DNA from: JANMEX01 sp031423755 | Lineage (GTDB): Bacteria > Pseudomonadota > Alphaproteobacteria > Rhizobiales > Rhizobiaceae | Assembly: GCA_031423755.1 (NCBI GenBank) | Contig: JANPGC010000001.1 | Coordinates: 1 to 5,103, forward strand | Reading direction: 5' to 3' | Length of the DNA: 5,103 nt | Shown here: positions 1 to 5,103 of the stretch, piece by piece | Numbering within the stretch: position 1 is the first letter of the stretch | Layout of the letters: the number at the start of each line of letters is the position of its first letter | Made by a program: the position numbers and the translations under genes | The notes under the pieces: generated by a model | What the model was told of the DNA's origin: nothing | Seen by the model: only the letters and a program-made list of their open reading frames with translations | Database searches by the model: none

Positions 1-494
1 TCGTAGGCAGTGCCAAAACCATTGAGCGAAATCTTGAGCGGGTTCGGCTTGTTCTGGAAGTTGACCGATGTCAGCGTCAGATCAGCGCCTTTCTTCAGCG
101 CGGCAACCAGTTCGTTGCTGAGCGCCGATTCTGCGATGCAGCGGTCAGGGAAACAGATCGCATACTCAACCTTCGTCGGCTTGTTCTGGCCAATCTGCAT
201 GCCAATGCCCGCCGCAATCAAACGGCCCGTGGGCACGGAAATCTGAATGATTTTGCGGCTGACCTTGCCCTTGACCTCGATCAGGCTGACAGCAGTCAGC
301 AACTGGCCGGAATCGGCAGTCACAATATTCTGGACATTGCAGATGTCATTGTCTTCCTGCTTGGCGCAAACCTTGAACCAGCCTTGCGGCGCAGCTCCGG
401 CTTCTTGCGCCAGCGCGCCGCCGCCCGACAGCGTGCCGACGGCAAATGCAGCGCCGGCAAACATCTGGATCATGATCATCTTGGTGTTGGACAT
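1..494 (-). CDS. IalB-family (invasion-associated locus B) secreted protein, 3' end cut by window edge
   Basis: I translated this open frame by hand: 164 codons without a stop, running off the left edge, so the C-terminus is missing. The N-terminus has a hydrophobic stretch (about residues 6-28) ending in A-L-A-Q, which suggests a Sec signal peptide cut after about Ala29. The mature part begins with a Gln-Gly-Trp-Phe-Lys-Val-Cys segment (37-43), followed by alternating hydrophobic strands. Four cysteines, at 43, 52, 114 and 119 (the last pair in a C-F-P-D-R-C context), fit the two-disulphide pattern of the IalB family, named after the Bartonella invasion locus. Members are small exported proteins of alphaproteobacteria, mostly of unknown biochemical role, so invasion should not be assumed. 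The ATG at 494 is chosen because AGAGGA lies 10 nt upstream (510-505 on the minus strand). Met6, Met8 and Met11 are alternatives but would shorten the signal peptide. It is transcribed divergently from the YejA-like gene. The family call is fairly secure and the function is unknown. Confidence 0.85.
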   Translation of the reverse strand, partial: MSNTKMIMIQMFAGAAFAVGTLSGGGALAQEAGAAPQGWFKVCAKQEDNDICNVQNIVTADSGQLLTAVSLIEVKGKVSRKIIQISVPTGRLIAAGIGMQIGQNKPTKVEYAICFPDRCIAESALSNELVAALKKGADLTLTSVNFQNKPNPLKISLNGFGTAY

Positions 495-504
495 CAATTC
501 CGGT

Positions 505-510
505 TCCTCT
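505..510 (-). promoter_or_regulatory. Ribosome binding site of the IalB-family gene
   Basis: On the minus strand AGAGGA lies 10 nt before the ATG at 494. It decides between this start and the three in-frame Met codons within the next ten residues. Confidence 0.6.
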
Positions 511-681
511 TTCAGCAATGCCAAGGCGCGCATGGCGCCTGCCCCAAAAACTCTCGGGCTCTGTGTTGGCCAAATAAGGCAACAGGAAGGCCTTTGAAAC
601 GCTGATGGCCTGTTACACCGCTATGCAAATCGAATCCAGCGTCTTTTGCGCCTTGAAAGCGCTGAAGTCTCTGAAGAATCT

Positions 682-695
682 TGCACAATTGCGCA
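682..695. repeat. 14-bp imperfect palindrome, operator-like
   Basis: TGCACAATTGCGCA is symmetric about CAATTG with only one mismatched pair (685 against 692). It sits about 130 nt upstream of the YejA-like start and about 190 nt upstream of the IalB-family start. The size and placement fit a dimeric repressor or activator site, but a single copy of a short palindrome can occur by chance and I do not recognise it as the site of a named regulator. Confidence 0.3.
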
Positions 696-813
696 TCAGA
701 GCAAGCGTGAACTTGTCCCTGTTTCACAGTGTGCGGGAATGATAGTCTCACACCAAAGCGAACGAATCGTGCCTGGTTCCGGGCAGATTACCGCTCAACT
801 TGAGGCCTGGACC

Positions 814-817
814 GGAG
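814..817 (+). promoter_or_regulatory. Ribosome binding site of the YejA-like gene
   Basis: GGAG, followed by an A-rich run, lies 7 nt before the ATG at 825, a standard spacing. It supports this start, which also gives a well-formed signal peptide. Confidence 0.65.
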
Positions 818-824
818 AAAATCG

Positions 825-2633
825 ATGAACTGGCTCTCAAGGTGCGCCGCAATCGCGATGACGCTCACATCAGCTTGGACGGTCGGCGCAATCGCCCAGC
901 CAAAGCATGGTATTGCGATCATTGGCGAACCCGCCCTGCCCGCAGACTTTGCCAATCTCCCCTATGCCAATCCCGATGCGCCAAAGGGCGGCAACATCGG
1001 CTATGGCGTCGCCGGAACCTTCGACAATCTCAATCCTTTCATCCTCAAAAGCATGCGCACCACAGCAAGGGGCGTCATTGACACGGCCTTTGGCAACCTC
1101 GTGTTTGAATCATTGATGCAGCGCTCGGCTGACGAGCCCTTTACCCTCTACGGGCTCCTCGCTGAAACCATTGACACGGACGACGCCCGCACTTGGGCCG
1201 AATTCCAGCTCAACCCGAATGCCAAATGGTCGGATGGACAGCCTGTCACCCCCGAAGACGTCATATTCACCTACGAGACCTTCACCGCCAAAGGCCGCCC
1301 GCCCTACTCAAAGCGCATGGACAAGATCGCCAAGATCGAAAAGACAGGCGAGCGCGGCGTCAAATTCACATTCAACGAAAAAGCCGACCGCGAGTTTCCC
1401 CTTATCATTGCCCTGACGCCCATCATCCCGAGGCATGCAACGGCTGCTGCCTTTGATCAGCCTTCACTCAACCCTCCCGTTGGCTCCGGACCCTATCTTG
1501 TCGACAAGATTGATCCCGGCACCCGCATCACCTTCAAGAGGAACCCCGGCTATTGGGGCAAAGACCTGCCGATCAAGCGCGGGCTGGACAATTTCGACAC
1601 CGTGTCCATCGACTATTTCAAGGATGAAACCGCCCAATTCGAAGCCTTCAGCAAGGGTCTTTTCGATGTCTATCCTGAAGGCGACCCGGCCAAATGGGCC
1701 AAGAATTACGATTTTCCCGCCGTCAAAGATGGCAAAGTGATCAAGGATGTCTTCGTCACAGGCACGCCAGCCAACATGTTTTCCTTTGTTTTCAACACAC
1801 GCAGAGCCGTCTTTGCCGACCGCAAAGTGCGCACGGCGCTCGCCATGCTTTATGATTTCGAGTGGACAAACAGGAACCTTTTCGAAGGCGCTTATTCCCG
1901 CACCGGCTCATTCTGGCAGAATTCGGAACTGTCTGCGCTTGGCGTTCCAGCCTCGGCAGGCGAAAAAGCCCTGCTGCAACCCTATGCCGGCAAACTCTTG
2001 CCGGAAGTCATGGACGGCACCTGGACGCCCGTGAAAACCGACGGCTCGGGACGTGATCGCGCGACAATGCTGAAGGCCGTGACTCTGCTGAAAGAAGCGG
2101 GTTACAATCTGGCAGGCCGGAAGATGACCGGCGCCGACGGCAAGCCGCTGGCGTTTGAGATCCTGTGCGCCAATGGCGGCGAGGAAAAGCTCGCGCTCGT
2201 CTACCAGCGCACCCTCGCCAAGGTCGGGATAGATGCTGAAGTGCGCACTGTCGATGACGCGCAATACCAGCAGCGCCGTCAGGTTTGGGACTATGACATG
2301 ATCCTTGCCACCTACTCCTCGTCGCTCTCGCCTGGCATAGAGCAGGTCGGGCGCTGGGGATCGTCCTCCAAGGAGGGCGAAGGCACCTTCAACTACGCCG
2401 GTGTTGCCGAGCCCGGCATCGATGCGATGATTGACGCATTGGGCAAGGCCAAGACCCGCCCTGAATTCGTCGATGCCGTGCGCGCACTCGACCGCCTTTT
2501 GATATCGGGCCAATATGTCGTGCCGCTGCATCATCTGAAAGAGCAGTGGATCGCGCGCTGGGCCCGCGTCGACCATCCGCAAAAGTCCTCCCTGTTCGGC
2601 TATCAGTTGCCAACGTGGTGGGCGAAACAATAG
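825..2633 (+). CDS. Periplasmic substrate-binding protein of an oligopeptide-type ABC transporter, YejA-like (SBP family 5)
   Basis: The 602-residue product matches the solute-binding protein family 5 (SBP_bac_5), YejA branch, whose members capture peptides or peptide-like compounds (microcin C in Escherichia coli) in the periplasm for an inner-membrane permease. Visible landmarks are a signal peptide at 1-24, cut after Ala-Ile-Ala; the YejA-like HGIAIIGEPALP segment (28-39) and YANPDAPKGG (47-56); a Phe-Asp-Asn-Leu-Asn-Pro-Phe motif (66-72); the family signature WSDGQPVTPEDVIFTYE (135-151); and a VGSGPY turn (219-224). Length is normal for YejA and larger than typical DppA/OppA proteins. Cys7 is not in a lipobox, so this should be a soluble periplasmic protein. 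The start at 825 has a good ribosome site. No permease or ATPase genes follow. Instead a DsbA-family gene starts 3-27 nt downstream, probably in the same operon. The permease is presumably encoded elsewhere. The family is secure; the exact ligand is not known, so I give no symbol. Confidence 0.93.
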   Translation: MNWLSRCAAIAMTLTSAWTVGAIAQPKHGIAIIGEPALPADFANLPYANPDAPKGGNIGYGVAGTFDNLNPFILKSMRTTARGVIDTAFGNLVFESLMQRSADEPFTLYGLLAETIDTDDARTWAEFQLNPNAKWSDGQPVTPEDVIFTYETFTAKGRPPYSKRMDKIAKIEKTGERGVKFTFNEKADREFPLIIALTPIIPRHATAAAFDQPSLNPPVGSGPYLVDKIDPGTRITFKRNPGYWGKDLPIKRGLDNFDTVSIDYFKDETAQFEAFSKGLFDVYPEGDPAKWAKNYDFPAVKDGKVIKDVFVTGTPANMFSFVFNTRRAVFADRKVRTALAMLYDFEWTNRNLFEGAYSRTGSFWQNSELSALGVPASAGEKALLQPYAGKLLPEVMDGTWTPVKTDGSGRDRATMLKAVTLLKEAGYNLAGRKMTGADGKPLAFEILCANGGEEKLALVYQRTLAKVGIDAEVRTVDDAQYQQRRQVWDYDMILATYSSSLSPGIEQVGRWGSSSKEGEGTFNYAGVAEPGIDAMIDALGKAKTRPEFVDAVRALDRLLISGQYVVPLHHLKEQWIARWARVDHPQKSSLFGYQLPTWWAKQ

Positions 2634-2646
2634 GCTGTGACAGATC

Positions 2647-2652
2647 AAGGAG
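2647..2652 (+). promoter_or_regulatory. Ribosome binding site that selects a TTG start for the DsbA-family gene
   Basis: AAGGAG lies 8 nt before an in-frame TTG at 2661. It sits inside the reading frame that would open at the GTG at 2637, and that GTG has no comparable purine-rich site in front of it. The site therefore favours initiation at TTG 2661. Confidence 0.6.
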
Positions 2653-2660
2653 CGTTGGCG

Positions 2661-3329
2661 TTGCAGACAATCAGGATAGACATAATTTCCGATGTGGTGT
2701 GCCCTTGGTGCTATCTGGGCAAGGCGCGGCTGGAGCGCGCGCTGGCGGCCATGCGAGATGTGACCGCCGACATCAACTGGCGTCCCTATCAGCTTGACCC
2801 CACAATTCCGCGCGGCGGCGTCGACCGCAAAAAATACATGGAAGCCAAGTTCGGCACAGGCCCGCGCCTCGGCGAAATCCACAAGCAGCTCGAAGGCTTT
2901 GGCCGCGAAGTCGGCATCCGCTACGATTTTGACGCGATTAAGGTCTCGCCAAACACCATGGACGCGCACCGGCTCATCCGCTGGGCGGCGCAAGCTGGGG
3001 ACGGCGTCCAGGCAAAAGTGGTGGACCGGCTGTTCAGGCTCTATTTCACGGAAGGCGCGGACATCGGCAATCACGCCGTGCTGGTCAAAGCCGGTGCAGA
3101 CAGCGGCATGGATAAAGCAATCATCGAGGCGCTGCTTCCCACCGATGCCGAAGAAGCCGGCGTCATTGGCGAAATCGCGACAGCCAAGCAAATCGGCATT
3201 TCCGGTGTGCCCTGCTATATTTTCAACCAAAAATACGCCGTGTCAGGCGCACAGACGCCGGACATCCTGATTGAAGCAATGCAAGGCGCGATGCGACAAC
3301 CCGCGATATCGAAAGGTGCTGTTGGCTGA
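2661..3329 (+). CDS. DsbA-family thiol oxidoreductase, FrnE-like, probably cytoplasmic
   Basis: From the TTG at 2661 the product is 222 residues; from the GTG at 2637 it would be 230. It matches the DsbA/2-hydroxychromene-2-carboxylate isomerase superfamily, FrnE branch. A first thioredoxin-fold strand leads into SDVVCPWCYLG (10-20) with active-site Cys14 and Cys17 (CPWC). A helical insertion follows (about 50-165), including the conserved-looking SPNTMDAHRLIRWA stretch (96-109). The fold closes with GISGVPCYIF (179-188), where Pro184 is the expected cis-proline facing the CXXC. There is no signal peptide, so it should act in the cytosol on protein or small-molecule disulphides; FrnE of Deinococcus radiodurans is a described relative. 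The isomerases of this superfamily usually lack CXXC, which argues for a redox enzyme. I chose TTG because of AAGGAG 8 nt upstream and because homologous proteins start close to this strand. The gene follows the YejA-like gene with almost no gap, so co-transcription is likely. The substrate is unknown. Confidence 0.88.
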   Translation: MQTIRIDIISDVVCPWCYLGKARLERALAAMRDVTADINWRPYQLDPTIPRGGVDRKKYMEAKFGTGPRLGEIHKQLEGFGREVGIRYDFDAIKVSPNTMDAHRLIRWAAQAGDGVQAKVVDRLFRLYFTEGADIGNHAVLVKAGADSGMDKAIIEALLPTDAEEAGVIGEIATAKQIGISGVPCYIFNQKYAVSGAQTPDILIEAMQGAMRQPAISKGAVG

Positions 3330-3375
3330 AAGGCCAGAGTTTTCCTTGCCTCCGGTCAGCAATCCCCGCTGCGGC

Positions 3376-3389
3376 GTGGCAAGTGCCAC
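3376..3389 (+). terminator. Small hairpin after the DsbA-family gene, weak terminator candidate
   Basis: GTGGC-AAGT-GCCAC forms a perfect 5-bp stem with a 4-nt loop 46 nt after the stop codon of the plus-strand gene. No T-run follows, so it is not a canonical rho-independent terminator. It could instead protect a 3' end or be chance. Confidence 0.25.
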
Positions 3390-3418
3390 ATCAGGCCGAA
3401 TTGTTGCCGTTCACCGAC

Positions 3419-3446
3419 AAAAAGGCCGCCAGAAGGAAGCCTCTTT
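3419..3446 (-). terminator. Rho-independent terminator of tig, possibly bidirectional
   Basis: On the minus strand AAAGAGGC (3446-3439) pairs with GCCTTTTT (3426-3419), giving eight pairs with one G-U around a 12-nt loop. The 3' arm ends in five T residues. The stem begins 24 nt after the tig stop codon, which is typical. On the plus strand the same inverted repeat has one A-C mismatch but is followed by a pyrimidine-rich TCTTTCGATCTCTTTTC tract, so it may also help stop transcripts from the opposite operon. Confidence 0.55.
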
Positions 3447-3470
3447 CGATCTCTTTTCAAGATGGGCCGA

Positions 3471-4883
3471 CTACTCAGCGTCGTCCTTCTTGGCCTTCTT
3501 GGCGGGAGCCTTCTTGGCCTTGGCCGGCTTTTCTTCCGTCTTCACTTCCTCATCGTCAGCCATCAAGGCTTCCTTGCTCACCACGACGTCGGTCACATTG
3601 ACTTCCGACAGCAGCTTGTCGACGACCTTTTCTTCAAAGATCGGAGCGCGAAGGCCTGCGATGGCGTCCGGATTGTTGCGGAAGAAGTCGTAGACCTGCT
3701 GTTCCTGGCCCTTGTACTGGCGAACCTGGTCATACATGGCGCGCTGCAGTTCCTGCTCGGTCACCTCGACATTGGCCTTCTGGCCGATTTCGGAGAGCAC
3801 GAGACCGAGGCGCACACGGCGCTCGGCCAGCTTGCGGTATTCAGCGCGGGCGTCTTCTTCCGTGGTCTCTTCGTCAGCGAAAGTCTTGCCAGCGCCTTCC
3901 AGTTCACGGGTGATCTGCAGCCAGATGTTGTTGAATTCGGCGTCCACAAGCTTGGACGGCGATTCAAACTGGTGCAGCGCGTCCAACTGGTCGAGCAGCT
4001 GACGCTTCACCTTCTGGCGCGTGTGCGAGCCATACTGGCTTTCAATCTGCTCGCGGATAACCGTGCGCAGGCGCTCCATCGATTCGATGCCGAGTTTCTT
4101 GGCCAGTTCATCGTCCAGAACCAGCTTTTCAGCAGCCGAAACACTCTTCACCGAGATGTCAAAGGTCGCATCCTTGCCGGCAAGGTTGGCAGCGCCGTAA
4201 TTTTCGGGGAACGTGACCTTGATCTGCTTCTCATCGCCCGCCTTGACACCGACGAGCTGTTCCTCAAAGCCCGGGATGAACTGGTTGGAGCCGAGCACAA
4301 GGTTTGCGCCCTCATCCTTGCCGCCATCAAAGGCAACGCCATCGACCTTGCCGAGATAGTCAATCGTCACGCGGTCGCCATTGGCGGCCTTGCCCTTCTT
4401 TTCCGTGTAGGTTTTCGCCGATTCGGCAACGCGGCCAACCTGCTCTTCGATTTCCGCATCGCTGATCTCTACGATCGGGCGCGAGATCGAAATCGACGAG
4501 GTTTCGGCGATGGTGAAGGTCGGCAGAACTTCGTAATTGATGTCGAACGAGAAATCAGCCTTGCCTTCGAGAATCTGTCCGGCTTCCTTTTCGTCTTCCG
4601 TCATCACGACTTCCGGCTGCATGGCAGCCTTTTCGCCGCGACCCGCCGGAATGGCCTTGGCCTGTTCGCTGATGATCTCATTGACGAGTTCTGCCATGAA
4701 CGACTTGCCATACATCTTGCGCAGATGGGCGGTCGGCACCTTGCCGGGGCGGAAGCCGTTGATCTTGGCCTTGCCGCGCGCTGTTTCCAGGCGCTCAGCG
4801 AGCCGCGTTTCCATGTCCTTGGCGGGCACGACGACCTTTACGGCGCGTTTGAGACCCTCGTTCAGCGTTTCAGTAACCTGCAT
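3471..4883 (-). CDS. tig: Trigger factor, ribosome-associated chaperone and peptidyl-prolyl isomerase
   Basis: The 470-residue product is a complete trigger factor, which binds at the ribosomal exit tunnel and shields nascent chains. The N-terminal ribosome-binding domain (about 1-125) carries the signature GFRPGKVP at 43-50, the same position as in Escherichia coli. The FKBP-type PPIase domain spans about 165-248, with GDRVTIDYLGKVDG (169-182) and LVLGSNQFIPGFEEQL (195-210). The helical C-terminal chaperone domain spans about 255-440 and ends with LRAPIFEEKVVDKLL (411-425). A charged low-complexity tail (about 442-470, Lys/Ala/Pro repeats ending Asp-Asp-Ala-Glu) makes it longer than the 432-residue E. 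coli protein. The ATG at 4883 is chosen because the product then begins MQVTET as expected and GAAGG lies 7 nt upstream (4895-4891). The open frame continues upstream to 5051, but that extension is only translated tRNA and leader. The gene lies 89 nt after a tRNA-Leu on the same strand. The identification is secure. Confidence 0.98.
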   Translation of the reverse strand: MQVTETLNEGLKRAVKVVVPAKDMETRLAERLETARGKAKINGFRPGKVPTAHLRKMYGKSFMAELVNEIISEQAKAIPAGRGEKAAMQPEVVMTEDEKEAGQILEGKADFSFDINYEVLPTFTIAETSSISISRPIVEISDAEIEEQVGRVAESAKTYTEKKGKAANGDRVTIDYLGKVDGVAFDGGKDEGANLVLGSNQFIPGFEEQLVGVKAGDEKQIKVTFPENYGAANLAGKDATFDISVKSVSAAEKLVLDDELAKKLGIESMERLRTVIREQIESQYGSHTRQKVKRQLLDQLDALHQFESPSKLVDAEFNNIWLQITRELEGAGKTFADEETTEEDARAEYRKLAERRVRLGLVLSEIGQKANVEVTEQELQRAMYDQVRQYKGQEQQVYDFFRNNPDAIAGLRAPIFEEKVVDKLLSEVNVTDVVVSKEALMADDEEVKTEEKPAKAKKAPAKKAKKDDAE

Positions 4884-4890
4884 GACAAAA

Positions 4891-4895
4891 CCTTC
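4891..4895 (-). promoter_or_regulatory. Ribosome binding site of tig
   Basis: GAAGG on the minus strand lies 7 nt before the ATG at 4883. It settles the start against an in-frame upstream extension that runs through the tRNA. Confidence 0.6.
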
Positions 4896-4938
4896 ATATC
4901 GTTCAACCGGCCCATGCCCGCGCCTGAATGCCGGGGCC

Positions 4939-4944
4939 TTTATA
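4939..4944 (-). promoter_or_regulatory. Possible -10 box for tig between tRNA and gene
   Basis: TATAAA on the minus strand lies about 55 nt before the tig start, which would give a leader of roughly 50 nt. The best upstream partner is CCGACA (4970-4965), only four of six matches to TTGACA and 20 nt away, longer than ideal. This is a weak candidate. Tig could equally be read through from the tRNA promoter. Confidence 0.3.
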
Positions 4945-4972
4945 CCGGATCGTTGCTGTTCTCGTGTCGGCC

Positions 4973-5057
4973 TGGTGCGGGTGAGAGGACTCGAACCTCC
5001 ACGCCTTGCGGCGCTGGAACCTAAATCCAGTGCGTCTACCAATTCCGCCACACCCGC
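4973..5057 (-). tRNA. tRNA-Leu, anticodon UAG
   Basis: The 85-nt gene folds as a class II tRNA. The acceptor arms are GCGGGTG and CACCCGC with discriminator A and an encoded CCA (4975-4973). The D arm contains AATTGGTAGA. The anticodon stem is CTGGA/TCCAG around the loop TTTAGGT, giving anticodon TAG, which reads CUA and, by wobble, other CUN leucine codons. The long variable arm CGCC-GCAA-GGCG marks it as a leucine-type molecule. The T arm is GGAGG-TTCGAGT-CCTCT with one G-U pair. It sits directly upstream of tig on the same strand. Confidence 0.97.
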
Positions 5058-5073
5058 TTCGGCTGGCCGAAGC
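5056..5073. repeat. Perfect 8-bp inverted repeat at the 5' edge of the tRNA
   Basis: GCTTCGGC-TG-GCCGAAGC is perfectly symmetric apart from its 2-nt centre. It includes the first two bases of the mature tRNA (5057 and 5056) and 16 bases of its leader. In RNA it would form a 7-bp stem with a 4-nt loop. It may be a hairpin in the precursor next to the RNase P cut, a protein-binding palindrome, or chance. Confidence 0.5.
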
Positions 5074-5089
5074 TCCGAAATCGGGCGTT

Positions 5090-5095
5090 CCTATA
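5090..5095 (-). promoter_or_regulatory. Possible -10 box for the tRNA-Leu gene
   Basis: TATAGG on the minus strand, within TGATATAGG, lies 32 nt before the mature tRNA 5' end. It would start transcription near 5083 and leave a leader of about 25 nt. The -35 box would lie beyond the right edge, so this cannot be confirmed here. Confidence 0.35.
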
Positions 5096-5103
5096 TCACC
5101 GGT

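Larger units (their letters stand above)
495..824. other. Divergent intergenic region (330 nt) between the IalB-family and YejA-like genes
   Basis: This stretch must carry the promoters and leaders of both divergent genes. No frame in it gives a recognisable protein, and the short open frames overlap one another without a good ribosome site. Visible structure: a 6-bp inverted repeat AGGCGC/GCGCCT (524-529 and 535-540) in the IalB-gene leader, a 14-bp near-palindrome centred on CAATTG (682-695), and a small CACAGTGTG palindrome (725-733) with another CACAC at 749-753. TTGAAA at 653-658 and TTGTCC at 713-718 resemble -35 boxes, but neither has a good -10 at 16-18 nt, so I assign no promoter. 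I see no tRNA, riboswitch or repeat array here. Confidence 0.6.

Noticed and set aside
653..681. Promoter with TTGAAA as -35 box for the YejA-like gene
   Set aside because: No acceptable -10 box at 16-18 nt; AAGAAT is only 15 nt away and poor. Not enough to call.
512..751. 79-codon minus-strand open frame in the intergenic region
   Set aside because: No clear ribosome site, no recognisable domain, and it overlaps the leader and ribosome site region of the IalB-family gene.
825..896. Lipoprotein signal in the YejA-like protein because of Cys7
   Set aside because: The context Leu-Ser-Arg-Cys is not a lipobox and the cysteine precedes the hydrophobic segment. A normal signal peptidase I site after residue 24 fits better.
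1908..3230. Long 440-codon open frame on the minus strand opposite the YejA-like and DsbA-family genes
   Set aside because: It lies antisense to two well-recognised genes, spans their junction, is rich in Arg/His/Ala and resembles no family. It follows from the codon bias of the real genes.
2661..3329. 2-hydroxychromene-2-carboxylate isomerase annotation for the DsbA-family gene
   Set aside because: The same superfamily, but the intact CPWC and the Val-Pro cis-proline motif indicate a thiol oxidoreductase, and no aromatic-degradation genes are nearby.
3462..5024. 520-codon open frame on the plus strand opposite tig
   Set aside because: Antisense shadow of a certain trigger factor gene; it also runs into the tRNA. 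The product, rich in Leu, Phe and Asp, matches nothing I know.
4884..5051. N-terminal extension of trigger factor starting MAELVDALDLGSSAARRGG
   Set aside because: This is the tRNA-Leu gene and tig leader read as protein. The family start MQVTET and a ribosome site place the true start at 4883.

Overview
The window looks like ordinary chromosomal DNA from an alphaproteobacterium, most likely order Hyphomicrobiales (Rhizobiales). The reasons are an IalB-family invasion-associated protein, a YejA-type peptide-binding protein, a trigger factor with a Lys/Ala-rich tail, a tRNA-Leu directly upstream of tig, and a moderately GC-rich base composition with G/C-biased third codon positions. I cannot name the genus. 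I see no insertion sequence, prophage, CRISPR array or other mobile element.

Layout from left to right. Bases 1-494 (minus) hold most of an IalB-family secreted protein whose 3' end lies beyond the left edge. Bases 495-824 are a divergent intergenic region holding both 5' leaders and a few small palindromes, but no convincing gene. Bases 825-2633 (plus) encode a complete 602-residue YejA-like periplasmic substrate-binding protein. It is followed after a very short gap by a DsbA-family (FrnE-like) cytoplasmic oxidoreductase ending at 3329. The two plus-strand genes probably form a small operon. Bases 3330-3470 separate convergent genes and contain a probable rho-independent terminator for the gene on the minus strand. 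Bases 3471-4883 (minus) encode a complete trigger factor (tig). Bases 4973-5057 (minus) encode a complete tRNA-Leu with anticodon UAG and an encoded CCA end. Upstream of the tRNA are a perfect 8-bp inverted repeat and a possible -10 element.

The genes do not form one pathway. The plus-strand pair suggests peptide capture in the periplasm plus a cytosolic thiol enzyme. The minus-strand tRNA-tig pair belongs to translation and nascent-chain folding and may share a transcript. No previously undescribed system is evident. The observations most worth checking are the tRNA-leader inverted repeat, the YejA homologue without adjacent permease genes, and the TTG start of the oxidoreductase.
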